The position numbers and the translations under genes are program-made. DNA of 64,000 nt. It comes from an uncultured Solobacterium sp. GTDB lineage: Bacteria; Bacillota_I; Bacilli_A; Erysipelotrichales; Erysipelotrichaceae. The DNA lies in contig UQPV01000005.1 in assembly GCA_900543035.1 (NCBI GenBank), positions 11,071 through 75,070 on the forward strand, given 5' to 3'. Of the stretch, positions 8,687-16,909 are shown piece by piece; the stretch's first letter is position 1, and each line of letters opens with the position of its first letter. Under the pieces are notes generated by a model, which saw nothing but the letters and a program-made list of their open reading frames with translations, made no database searches and was not told the origin of the DNA.

Positions 8687-9580
8687 TCATGGTTTCTCCA
8701 TCTTTTTTTCACTGTCTTTCAGCATCATGCCGACCGTCACGCTCACTTGCTTCGCCGCATTGTCTGCCTCTGCAAAGCCATCATAGCGCTCGGCGGTGCG
8801 GCGGATGACCTTCAGCCCATATCCGTGCATCTGCGCGTCCTCTTTGGATGTCTTGCCGCGGGCAAAGTCCACGCTGGCCTCTTCGCGCTTGGCATTTTCC
8901 GCCGTGAGGATCAGAAAGTTCTTCTTGACGGCAGCGCTGAAGGAGATCCATCGCTGCTCCTTGGGCAAACGCATGCATTCTTCGATGGCATTGTCCAGCA
9001 GGTTGACGCATACGGCGATCAGATCCGCATCGCGGATGGGCAGCGTCTGCGGCACCATCACCTGCACATGGATATCGATGTCCTGTTCCTGCGCGCGGCG
9101 GACCTTGGCGTACAGGATGGCGTCGATGATCTTGTTCTCGCTGTAAGCGTTCTGGCACAGCTTCTTGCAATACCCCAGCAGCCTGGTCAGGATGGAATCG
9201 GCGTCTTTGGGCTCGCTGTGGTCCAGCTCATCCAGCTGTGGCTCCAGCTTGCGCCGGATCTCATCGAAATCGCTCTCCATCTGCCGCAGGGCAAACAGGT
9301 GGTCCTCCTGAAACTCCAGCTGCTTTTGCAGGTAAGCCTGGTTGATCTGCTCATCCACCCGACGCTGGGCGCGCTTGAAGATGCGGTAGATCAGATAGAG
9401 CGCCAGCAGCTGCACGATGAGCAGGAACGCGCAGAACAGCGCGACGTTCCCGCCGGCATTGTCCAAATGCAAAAGGATGCCCAATGCCAGCAGCTGCAGG
9501 AGGATGAGCGTGGCCATCTCATGATAATCCCGCAAAAAGCCGAATACATCACGCAGCGCTGTTCTCATGCTCGTCCTCAT
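8687..9580 (-). CDS. GHKL ATPase (AgrC-type kinase) lacking a clear phospho-His
   Basis: A 297-residue protein with two membrane segments (about 22-38 and 45-64), a long helical linker (about 70-130) and a GHKL ATPase domain of the AgrC/ComD class. The N-box is NLLDNAIEEC and the glycine-rich lid is GYGLKVI. In relatives the linker carries an H-box such as RHD-RN; here the aligned stretch reads LRQMESDF with Gln at the His position. The preceding sensor gene has an H-box but no ATPase domain, so the kinase may be split over two proteins. Starts at 9580 and 9568 both have acceptable ribosome sites. Confidence 0.78.
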   Translation of the reverse strand: MRTSMRTALRDVFGFLRDYHEMATLILLQLLALGILLHLDNAGGNVALFCAFLLIVQLLALYLIYRIFKRAQRRVDEQINQAYLQKQLEFQEDHLFALRQMESDFDEIRRKLEPQLDELDHSEPKDADSILTRLLGYCKKLCQNAYSENKIIDAILYAKVRRAQEQDIDIHVQVMVPQTLPIRDADLIAVCVNLLDNAIEECMRLPKEQRWISFSAAVKKNFLILTAENAKREEASVDFARGKTSKEDAQMHGYGLKVIRRTAERYDGFAEADNAAKQVSVTVGMMLKDSEKKMEKP

Positions 9581-10295
9581 CCAGCCTTACTCCGGATTCC
9601 TTCAGCAGCTTGTGCATGACCTCGCTGACTGCCGCGCGGTATGTCCGGCTGACCGGAAGCTGGGTCCCATCGCGCAGCACGACCATCTGACGGCAGAACT
9701 CTCCGATATAATCGAAATTGACGATGTAGCTCTTGTGGATGCGGATGAAGCGCTGTTCCTGCAGGCGTTCCATCAGCTCCTCCAGCGTCATGTAGACATA
9801 ATGCTCACATTCCGGAAGCACGATCCTGCTCTTGCGCAGCTCACGCTCGATGTACATGATCTCATCCATGAAGATGAACTTCTTATGTCCTTTCCAGTTC
9901 AGTGGCAGCACGCTTCTGCGGCTTTCCCGGCATGCGGCTTGCAGCGCCTGCGGCAGCCTGACCTCCAGATCCGGCTTCCAGACGAAATACACATGCGGCA
10001 CTTCATATACTTCCGGTGCATAGCGGACATAGCCGCTGATGAAGATGATCTTGATCTGCGGATGGGCCTGCATGAGCTGTCTGCCCAGTTCGATCCCGCT
10101 GGAGCCATCCAGCTGAATGTCGATCAGAAAGATATCGGCCTCTGCCAAAAACTCCTGATCCGCCAGACATTCCTGCGTGCTTCGATAATGCTTCAGGTGA
10201 AGCTCATGACGCGAGAGTTCTTTGCGGATGATTTCCTGATAATACGCGGCCTGGATGTCTCTGTCCTCCGCGATCCCGATATTCAGACGATTCAT
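9549..10295 (-). CDS. LytTR-family response regulator
   Basis: A 248-residue AgrA/LytR-type regulator. The receiver domain covers about 1-120, with phospho-acceptor Asp59 in FLIDIQLDG, acidic residues EDRD near the N-terminus and Lys in FVWKPD. The LytTR DNA-binding domain covers about 135-235, with the hallmark FIRIHKSYIVNFDYI and LPVSRTYR. It overlaps the sensor gene upstream by ATGA and the ATPase gene downstream by 32 bases. Likely targets include direct repeats upstream of its own operon (11235-11270), though LytTR sites are not certain by eye. Confidence 0.9.
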   Translation of the reverse strand: MNRLNIGIAEDRDIQAAYYQEIIRKELSRHELHLKHYRSTQECLADQEFLAEADIFLIDIQLDGSSGIELGRQLMQAHPQIKIIFISGYVRYAPEVYEVPHVYFVWKPDLEVRLPQALQAACRESRRSVLPLNWKGHKKFIFMDEIMYIERELRKSRIVLPECEHYVYMTLEELMERLQEQRFIRIHKSYIVNFDYIGEFCRQMVVLRDGTQLPVSRTYRAAVSEVMHKLLKESGVRLDEDEHENSAA

Positions 10296-11122
10296 GATTC
10301 TTTCCCTTCCTTTGAATGTGTTGACCCGTGCTTCAGCGACTGAAGCGTCAGTATGCAGTTGCGGATCTCATGATGCAGCTCACGGATCTCTTCCTCTTTG
10401 CGTGCGTCAAGGTGACGATACTGCTCCAGCAGCATCTGGTATTCCCGCTCAAACAGCTCCATGCGCTTGCGGGTGCGCAGGGAGGTGATATAGCTGTGCA
10501 CGCTGTATAACAAAAGGCAGACGATCGTGGATACCGCAAAGACGAGCACGAGCCTGGCGGTGAAGTCCGGGCTTTTGCTGATGACGAGTGCCGGGATGAG
10601 GAACAGCAGCGTAAAGCAGCTGAACGCGGCGATGACGAACAAACGGCGCAGATGCTTCTCCAGCGTGGTGAACTGCAGCATGAAACGGTATACCCCATAC
10701 AAGCTGCCCATCCCGCAGATGAAGTAGGCGATGTAGATCAGCATCGGATGCGCGGCGGAAACATCTACGGTCGACATGTTCCAGATCAATGCACAGACCA
10801 GATAGACGAGAAACTCAGAGAGCGTCTGAGAAGCGAACATCGCGATATACGACGTCATCGCCCATAACGGGGAATGGCGGTACAATACCAGTGTCGGTCC
10901 AAGAAACAGCATATATGCGATAAGCGTATCCAGATAAGAATCCAGCCCGATGCCTAAAGAATAAAAGGTCGGGATAAGATTGATCAGCAGATGCATGAAC
11001 AGGATCTTTTTGCCATAAGGATAAAACCGAGAAGAGATCCGCCAGGTAAAGAAGACCATCATGCTGAGAAAGATCAGATTATAGACAACGATAGATGGTA
11101 TGCTCGTTTCAAAATTCTTCAT
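10292..11122 (-). CDS. Membrane sensor with an orphan H-box (split AgrC-type kinase)
   Basis: A 276-residue protein with about six or seven membrane segments (residues 8-205), a short coiled coil (about 210-248) and then HHEIRNCILTLQSL, which matches the H-box of AgrC-type kinases (His251, Asn255). The protein stops about 22 residues later, so the GHKL ATPase domain is missing. A separate GHKL protein is encoded two genes downstream in the same operon. I chose the ATG at 11122. In-frame starts at 11146 (ATG), 11155 and 11170 (GTG) would place a run of 11 G inside the coding region. None of those upstream starts has a ribosome site, while the G-run itself lies 8 bases before 11122. Confidence 0.72.
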   Translation of the reverse strand: MKNFETSIPSIVVYNLIFLSMMVFFTWRISSRFYPYGKKILFMHLLINLIPTFYSLGIGLDSYLDTLIAYMLFLGPTLVLYRHSPLWAMTSYIAMFASQTLSEFLVYLVCALIWNMSTVDVSAAHPMLIYIAYFICGMGSLYGVYRFMLQFTTLEKHLRRLFVIAAFSCFTLLFLIPALVISKSPDFTARLVLVFAVSTIVCLLLYSVHSYITSLRTRKRMELFEREYQMLLEQYRHLDARKEEEIRELHHEIRNCILTLQSLKHGSTHSKEGKES

Positions 11123-11130
11123 AATGACCG

Positions 11131-11141
11131 CCCCCCCCCCC
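11131..11141 (-). repeat. Homopolymer tract of 11 G at the sensor gene start
   Basis: On the minus strand eleven consecutive G lie between alternative starts of the sensor gene. If an upstream start is used, a length change shifts the frame. If the ATG at 11122 is used, the tract sits where a Shine-Dalgarno sequence belongs. Tracts of this kind are classic slippage sites. Confidence 0.9.
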
Positions 11142-11208
11142 GACATTTTTGACACAATCGCATTTTTCACTACACTTAAGTATGAGATATCCTGTGATGG
11201 TAATCATT

Positions 11209-11237
11209 ATTATACGTTAAAACTCGCTTTTTCTTAA
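11209..11237 (-). promoter_or_regulatory. Promoter of the split-kinase/LytTR operon
   Basis: -35 TTAAGA (11237..11232), 17-base spacer, -10 TATAAT (11214..11209). The leader to the sensor ATG is about 80 bases. Confidence 0.65.
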
Positions 11238-11270
11238 ATGTCATGTAATAAACGGTCATCTAAATGTCAT
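11235..11270 (-). promoter_or_regulatory. Direct repeats next to the LytTR operon promoter
   Basis: On the minus strand ATGACATTTA occurs at 11270..11261 and at 11244..11235, with a related ATGACCGTTT at 11259..11250 between them. The last copy runs into the -35 box. Repeats of this size next to a LytTR operon suggest an autoregulatory or shared operator with the divergent ROK gene. The spacing does not match the best-known 20-22 bp LytTR period. Confidence 0.45.
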
Positions 11271-11387
11271 AAATGTATTTGACCTATATCATCAACCACA
11301 TAATAATATATTATTTAGATCCTACGCTGTCCATTTCTCCCGCTTCGTGTTATTCTATAATCAAGCAAGTGAATAGGAGGAATCAGC

Positions 11388-12281
11388 ATGAACTATGCCA
11401 TCGCCATCGATATCGGAGGAACCAACACCCGGGTCGCCCTGATCAACGAAAATTATGAGATAGAGGAAAGAAGGCAGTTTGCGACAGATGCCCAGGATCC
11501 GTTTGTGACCATCGAAGAGATCCGCAAGACGATCCAGAGCTTCGGCAAGAGTGCAAAGGGCATCGGCATTTCCTGTCCCGGACCGCTCGACCTGCTGCAC
11601 GGCTATATCCTGACGACGACCAACCTCGGCGAGAAGTGGTGGAATTACCCCATCTGCGAGAAGCTGAGCGAAGCGACCGGACTGCCGGTCTATCTCGAAA
11701 ACGACGCCAATCTCGCCTGTCTGGCCGAAGCAGTCATCGGACGAGGAAAGAATTATCATTATGTACAGTTCATGACCGTATCCACCGGCGTCGGCTCTGG
11801 TCTGGTCATCAATAAGAAGATCTATCAGGGCGCGCATGGTTTTGCACACGAGATCGCCAACATCCCGCTGTGGAAGGATGGACCGACGCATGGCAGCATC
11901 TATCCGGGCGGCGTGGAGGCCATCTGCTCAGGCACGGCGATCACCTCAAGAGCTAATCGGGCCGGTCTTAACGCCGCCCACGCCGGCGAGGTCAACGATC
12001 TGGCGGAAAGCGGCAACGAAACGGCCATGCAGATCATCGATGACGCCAAGGAATTTCTGGCCAATGCCATCGCGATCATCTACGCCTTCATCGATCCGGA
12101 CATCGTCATCCTCGGCGGAAGCGTCGCGCTGAAGATCCCCGGCTTCGTCGAGGACGTGGAGATGCGGGTCAAGTCCAAGGTGTTCTCCAACATCGTCCCG
12201 CTCGTCCATGTGGTCAAGACCAACCTGAATGAGGACAGCGGGCTGCTGGGCGGCGCCTGCCTGGTCTTCCTCAAGCCATAA
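11388..12281 (+). CDS. ROK family sugar kinase
   Basis: A 297-residue kinase of the ROK family (glucokinase, N-acetylglucosamine, N-acetylmannosamine and fructose kinases). Seen: the phosphate-binding start AIDIGGTNTRVAL, the sugar-site region YLENDANLACLAEA, and STGVGSGLVINKKIYQGAHGFAHEI with the catalytic region. The usual CxCGxxGC zinc motif is absent and replaced by PLWKDGPTHGSIYPGG, so this is a zinc-free branch. AGGAGG lies 7 bases before the ATG, with TATAAT at 11356-11361. With the glycosidases in this window, an amino-sugar substrate is plausible but not shown. Confidence 0.85.
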   Translation: MNYAIAIDIGGTNTRVALINENYEIEERRQFATDAQDPFVTIEEIRKTIQSFGKSAKGIGISCPGPLDLLHGYILTTTNLGEKWWNYPICEKLSEATGLPVYLENDANLACLAEAVIGRGKNYHYVQFMTVSTGVGSGLVINKKIYQGAHGFAHEIANIPLWKDGPTHGSIYPGGVEAICSGTAITSRANRAGLNAAHAGEVNDLAESGNETAMQIIDDAKEFLANAIAIIYAFIDPDIVILGGSVALKIPGFVEDVEMRVKSKVFSNIVPLVHVVKTNLNEDSGLLGGACLVFLKP

Positions 12282-12282
12282 C

Positions 12283-12310
12283 AAAAACCTGCGGTCCCGC
12301 AGGTTTTTTT
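12283..12310. terminator. Bidirectional terminator, ROK kinase and nrdG
   Basis: A stem of at least nine pairs (AACCTGCGG/CCGCAGGTT, 2-base loop) has an A-run on one side and a T-run on the other. It serves both convergent genes; the nrdG stop lies at its edge. Confidence 0.85.
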
Positions 12311-12834
12311 TACTCCAGATCTTGATTGACGTCATCGTAGGAAGAACATACCACATGCCCTTCCCGCAGCGATGCAGGCACATCGATGATGCGCTGATTG
12401 CGGCTGCCCTTGAAACGCAGGCGATAGTCTTTCTGCGCTTCGATGAACCGGCCGTCCACCAGCACGTCCAGCAATTCAAGCAGCGCGCGGCGTTCGGGAT
12501 CGGCCATCAGCTGTTCAAAGGTATAGCCGGAATACGCCCACAGGGAAAGTCCGCGCGCTCGAGCGGCGCGAGCGATCGGCATGAGCGCCGCGCTTTGTTC
12601 AAACGGTTCCCCGCCGGACAAAGTCAGCCCGCTCTGCAGCGGTTCCGCGCCGATCTGCGCGATCAGCTCATCCACCGCATACAGCGTCCCGCCTGTGGGA
12701 TCATGCGTCTGCGGATTATGACAGCCCGGGCAGTGGTGCGGGCAGCCTTGCGTCCACAGCACCATCCGGATGCCCGGTCCGTCCACGAAGCTGTCAACCT
12801 GCAGCGGGCCAGCCAGGCGCAGCTGTTCAGTCAT
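12310..12834 (-). CDS. nrdG: Anaerobic ribonucleotide reductase activase NrdG
   Basis: A 174-residue radical-SAM enzyme that installs the glycyl radical on NrdD. The cluster motif CPHHCPGC (Cys31, Cys35, Cys38) and the SAM-binding TLSGGEPFEQ are visible. The start at 12834 overlaps the end of nrdD by 8 bases and has AAAGGA inside nrdD as its ribosome site. The frame is open for 47 codons further upstream, but that part is nrdD read in another frame. Confidence 0.92.
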   Translation of the reverse strand: MTEQLRLAGPLQVDSFVDGPGIRMVLWTQGCPHHCPGCHNPQTHDPTGGTLYAVDELIAQIGAEPLQSGLTLSGGEPFEQSAALMPIARAARARGLSLWAYSGYTFEQLMADPERRALLELLDVLVDGRFIEAQKDYRLRFKGSRNQRIIDVPASLREGHVVCSSYDDVNQDLE

Positions 12835-15172
12835 GCTTGACGCGGTCCTTTTCTTCTGCTTTCTTGGCGTCGTTGAAGCGGTCCACCGTTCCGACCAGAT
12901 AACCGGTGATGCGGCGGATCTTCTCGAACTTATATTCGCTCTTGGAATCATCGCGGCCGCACTTCGGGCAGACATGGCCTTCGATGACCCCGCTGTAGCC
13001 GCAGCAGGGATCCCGGTCGACCGGGTGGTTGATGCTGCCGTAGCCGATATTGTTTTCCTTCATGCAGCGCACCACGGCTTCAAAGGCTTCCAGGTTGTTG
13101 GTCGGATCGCCGTCCACCTCCACATAGGAGATGTGCCCGCCGTTGGTCAGCGCATGATACGGCGCCTCCAGGCGGATCTTGTCAAATGCGCGGATGTGAT
13201 AATACACCGGGATATGGAATGAGTTCGTATAGTACTCACGGTCCGTGATTCCCTCCAGCTCGCCGAAGATCTTCTTGTCGATCTTCGTGAATCGTCCAGA
13301 CAGGCCTTCCGCCGGCGTGGCGATCAGCGAGAAATTCAGATGATACTTCTCTGTGGCCTCATCCATCCGCTGGCGCATATGGCCGATGATCTCCAGTCCG
13401 AGCTGCTGTGCATATTCGCTTTCTCCATGATGCTCGCCGATCAGCGCCTTCAGGCATTCTGCCAGGCCGATGAAGCCCATGGTGAGCGTTCCCTGCTTGA
13501 CCATTTCCTCCAGCGTATCTTCCCACTCCAGCTCGTCAGAGCCGAGCCATACGCCCTGTCCCATCAGGAACGGGAAGTTCTTGACCTTCTTGCCGGCCTG
13601 GATGGCCAGACGCTCTAACAGCTGCTCGATGACGATGTCGATCTTCTCATCAAGCTCGGCATAGAAGCCGTCGATATCCGGTTCGCCCAGCATCACCTTG
13701 CCGTGCTTGATGCCGATGCGCGGCAGGTTGATGGAGGTAAAGGAGTTGTTTCCGCGGCCCGGGGTGATCTCTGGTCCGTTCACATTGCCCATGACGCGGG
13801 TGCGGCAGCCCATCGTCGCCACCTCGGTCTCCGGACGGCCCGGCACATAGTACTGCAGGTTGAACGGCGCGTCCAGGAACTCAAAGTTCGGGAACAGGCG
13901 CTTCGCGCTGACGCGGCATGCCAGCTTGAACAGATCATAGTTGGGATCGTCTGGATCATAGTTCACGCCCTCTTTGACCTTGAAGATGAGGATTGGGAAG
14001 ATCGGCGTCTCACCATTGCCCAGTCCGGCCTCCTGCGCCAGCATCAGCTTCTCGCTGACCATGCGGCCTTCTGCCGAAGTGTCCGTACCGAAATTGATGC
14101 TGGAGAACGGAACCTGCGCGCCGGCGCGGGAATGCATCGTATTCAGGTTGTGGACAAAGCCTTCCATCGCCTGATACGTCAGCTTTTCGGTCTCCTTCTG
14201 CGCTTCCTTGTAGGCAAACGCATTCACCAGATCGATCTGCTGCGCATCCAGTCCGTGTTTCTCGGCGAGCATGCGGTCCATGGCGTCGAGGAACTTTTCG
14301 CTCATGCGCAGCGTCGGGCGCTCCCCGCACTCCTTTTCCACCTGCTCCATATCTGCCTTGATGTCTTCGTCCAGTGAGATCAGCACTTCGAGCGCCTTGT
14401 TCACGTTGTCGGTATATGCGCGGCGGAATGTCTTGGCGACCCCTTCCGCGAGATAATAATCGAAAGCCGGGATGCTCTGTCCGCCATGCTGATCATTCTG
14501 ATTGCTCTGAATGGCGATCGCGGCCAATGCGGCATAGCTGGTGATGCTCTGCGGCTCGCGCAGATGTCCGTGCCCTGTGGAGAATCCGCCTTCAAACAGC
14601 TTGTCTAGCGGGATCTGGCAGCACGTCAGCGTGCCCATGTTCATGAAGTCCATGTCATGGATGTGAATATCTCCGTCATCATGCAGCTTGGCAAATTTCG
14701 GCGTCATCAGGTTGGCCTTGCAGAACTCACGCGATACCGCGCTTCCGTACTGCAGCATCGTGCCCATGGCCGTATTGCCGTCGATGTTGGCGTTTTCGCG
14801 CTTGACATCGGCATCCTTGCTGTCAGAGAAGGTGATCTCTCTGATGGACTGCATGAGACGCGTCTTCATGTTGCGGATGCGTGAACGCTCGGCGCGATAC
14901 AGGATATACGCCTCGCTCGTCTTGGCATGTCCGCATTCGATCAGGATCTTGACCACAGCGTCCTGGATCTCTTCCACCGTGGGAATGCCATCCTGGTAAT
15001 GCCGGTTCAGATAGTTGACCACCTGATCCGTCAGCTGCTCTGCAGTGGCATAGTTTGCCACCTGTCCTTCATCCTCTGCCACCTTGGAAGCGGCCAGAAA
15101 AATAGCGCGGGTAATTTTCTCAGGAGCAAAGTAGATCTCTCTACCGTCTCTTTTTCTGATTTTTGTAATCAT
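12827..15172 (-). CDS. nrdD: Anaerobic (class III) ribonucleoside-triphosphate reductase NrdD
   Basis: A 781-residue glycyl-radical enzyme making deoxynucleotides without oxygen. The N-terminus is an ATP-cone (KRDGREIYFAPEKITRAI, about 1-95). The central ten-stranded barrel follows, then the zinc site with Cys pairs in DPCCGYSG and HVCPKCG, and the radical loop RRITGYLVG near the C-terminus (Gly757). GGGGG lies 7 bases before the ATG. nrdG follows directly. A promoter at 15359-15332 leaves a leader of about 150 bases. Confidence 0.95.
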   Translation of the reverse strand: MITKIRKRDGREIYFAPEKITRAIFLAASKVAEDEGQVANYATAEQLTDQVVNYLNRHYQDGIPTVEEIQDAVVKILIECGHAKTSEAYILYRAERSRIRNMKTRLMQSIREITFSDSKDADVKRENANIDGNTAMGTMLQYGSAVSREFCKANLMTPKFAKLHDDGDIHIHDMDFMNMGTLTCCQIPLDKLFEGGFSTGHGHLREPQSITSYAALAAIAIQSNQNDQHGGQSIPAFDYYLAEGVAKTFRRAYTDNVNKALEVLISLDEDIKADMEQVEKECGERPTLRMSEKFLDAMDRMLAEKHGLDAQQIDLVNAFAYKEAQKETEKLTYQAMEGFVHNLNTMHSRAGAQVPFSSINFGTDTSAEGRMVSEKLMLAQEAGLGNGETPIFPILIFKVKEGVNYDPDDPNYDLFKLACRVSAKRLFPNFEFLDAPFNLQYYVPGRPETEVATMGCRTRVMGNVNGPEITPGRGNNSFTSINLPRIGIKHGKVMLGEPDIDGFYAELDEKIDIVIEQLLERLAIQAGKKVKNFPFLMGQGVWLGSDELEWEDTLEEMVKQGTLTMGFIGLAECLKALIGEHHGESEYAQQLGLEIIGHMRQRMDEATEKYHLNFSLIATPAEGLSGRFTKIDKKIFGELEGITDREYYTNSFHIPVYYHIRAFDKIRLEAPYHALTNGGHISYVEVDGDPTNNLEAFEAVVRCMKENNIGYGSINHPVDRDPCCGYSGVIEGHVCPKCGRDDSKSEYKFEKIRRITGYLVGTVDRFNDAKKAEEKDRVKHD

Positions 15173-15331
15173 GAAGATACCCCCTTTACTCTTTGGTCGT
15201 GCGAAAAAACATGAGACGCCTCACCTTGGTCCGCCCATATCCGTTCACTCATCAAGATATTATGCAGATCTCCTTCATGCGTCATCCCGACGGACTACTT
15301 TGACCGGCTATCTTATATCGACACTTCAAAC

Positions 15332-15359
15332 ATTATACAACAGTTTGCCCGCCTGTCAC
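15332..15359 (-). promoter_or_regulatory. nrdDG promoter and long leader
   Basis: -35 GTGACA (15359..15354), 16-base spacer, -10 TATAAT (15337..15332). The predicted leader (about 15325 to 15173) contains small hairpins, including CGTC/GACG around 15287-15275 and TGAG/CTCA followed by six T near 15220-15205. No convincing NrdR box pair was found. Confidence 0.55.
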
Positions 15360-15432
15360 GCTGAAAATGACTTACATTATCTGAAAGCCGGTTTCGGTCA
15401 TCTCGCTTGACAGCCGCCGTTTTTTCGGCGTG

Positions 15433-15464
15433 AAAAAAGGACGGATCACAGCTGACCCATCCTT
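15433..15464 (-). terminator. Terminator after the histidine kinase gene
   Basis: A 12-bp stem with two G-U pairs and a 4-base loop (15464..15453 with 15448..15437) is followed by six T. It starts at the last base of the stop codon. Confidence 0.88.
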
Positions 15465-16909
15465 CATTTTTTCGTCTGCGGCGCACTGGCCGTCTTCAGC
15501 TCGAACCAGAAGGTGCTGCCTTCTCCCAGCTTGCTTTCCACGCCGAATTTCGCCTGGTGAAGCTGCAGGATGCCCTTGACGATGCTCAGGCCGATGCCGG
15601 AGCCGACCTTGGCGCGCACATGGCTCTGGCTGCCGCGGTAGTAGCGGTCCCACACATACGGGATCATATCTTCCGGTATGCCTGCGCCGAAATCCTGCAC
15701 GGCAAAGCGGTATACGCCGTCTTTCACTTCCTGATGCACGACGATCTCCCTGCGCCGCGTGCTGTAGTTGACCGCATTGGTGATCAGATTATAGATCACC
15801 TGCGTCATCTTGACGCTGTCTCCTTCCACCATCACCGCGCCTGGCTGTTCCAGGCGGATCTTGAACTCATGCTTCAACAGATGGCGCAGACGCTCGCAGA
15901 TCTCGCTGACCTGTGCAGAAATATCAAAGACAGAAACTTCCAGGGACTGCACGCCGGCCTGCAGCTTGCTGACATCGAGGATCTCGTTGACCAGCGTGGT
16001 CAGCCGGTTGGCCTCGTCGATGATCACCTGCACGTTCTCGGCGTTGTTCTCGCCGGGGATGTCCCGCATCATCTCGCCGTATCCGCTGATCATCGTCAGC
16101 GGCGTGCGCAGGTCGTGGCTCATGTTGGCGATCAGCTCATTGCGCAGCCCTTCCACCTTCTTCAGCTCTCGGGCCGCATAATTCAGCGTCTCATTGAGCT
16201 CGTGGATCTCCACATACTCATGGTTGTCGAAATGCACGTCATAATTGCCCAGCGCCAGCTGACGCGCCTGATCGTTGGTCGTCAGGATCGGCCTGGCGAT
16301 CCGGTTGGACAGATAATACGCCAGCGCGATCGCCATGGCGATGATCACGACGGCGATGATGATGAACTGCGTCTGCAGCGTGGACACCGTCGACTGCACC
16401 GGAGAAAGCCGCGTATTGACGAAGACGACATACTGGTGGCCATCCGCGGAATTGATGACAGAGGCGCTGGTCATATCGCGGACCTCCGTGTTGTTGCCAT
16501 CCTTATCATTGACGATGATGGAGGCCTGCCCGTTCTTGGACGAGAGCACCTTCAGATAAAGCTCTTCATTGCGGTCCAGCATCAGCGGCTGGCTCGGACA
16601 AGCCTGATAGTCCCCGCTGACGGCGGCGATCGGATATGGCTCGCTGCCATTGCCCATGCCGTAAGTATATACGCAGAAGCCATGCGAGCTGGCGATATCC
16701 TGGATCTTGTCAAAATTATAGCCGCGGCTGAGCACCTCCGTGATCTGGTCTGTGGCCCTCTGCACGCTTCGTTCCTTGATGAACATGTAGAAGTCCTTCA
16801 GAAACACCACCTGCGCCAGATAAAAGATGCATAAGATGACAAAGATGAAGCCGATAAGATAGATCAGTACTTTCTGCTGTATTTTCAGGCTGTTAATCTT
16901 TTTTCTCAA
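15464..16909 (-). CDS. HisKA-type sensor histidine kinase
   Basis: A 481-residue membrane kinase. Order: membrane segment (about 14-35), extracellular sensor domain (about 36-180), second membrane segment (about 181-202), HAMP linker, HisKA domain with the phospho-His motif MSHDLRTPLTM, and an ATPase domain with N-box YNLITNAVNYS, DFGAGIP and GSGIGLSIVKGI. It overlaps the response regulator by 17 bases. It resembles general envelope or phosphate-type kinases (WalK/PhoR class), but no specific signal can be named. Confidence 0.9.
   Translation of the reverse strand: MRKKINSLKIQQKVLIYLIGFIFVILCIFYLAQVVFLKDFYMFIKERSVQRATDQITEVLSRGYNFDKIQDIASSHGFCVYTYGMGNGSEPYPIAAVSGDYQACPSQPLMLDRNEELYLKVLSSKNGQASIIVNDKDGNNTEVRDMTSASVINSADGHQYVVFVNTRLSPVQSTVSTLQTQFIIIAVVIIAMAIALAYYLSNRIARPILTTNDQARQLALGNYDVHFDNHEYVEIHELNETLNYAARELKKVEGLRNELIANMSHDLRTPLTMISGYGEMMRDIPGENNAENVQVIIDEANRLTTLVNEILDVSKLQAGVQSLEVSVFDISAQVSEICERLRHLLKHEFKIRLEQPGAVMVEGDSVKMTQVIYNLITNAVNYSTRRREIVVHQEVKDGVYRFAVQDFGAGIPEDMIPYVWDRYYRGSQSHVRAKVGSGIGLSIVKGILQLHQAKFGVESKLGEGSTFWFELKTASAPQTKK

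Noticed and set aside
15173..15359. NrdR box pair upstream of nrdD
   Set aside because: GTGTCGATATAAG resembles half a box, but there is no palindrome of the right form and no second box.
15557..16834. A 425-codon plus-strand open frame
   Set aside because: Antisense to the HisKA-type kinase gene; its sequence is His/Asp-rich without recognisable domains.
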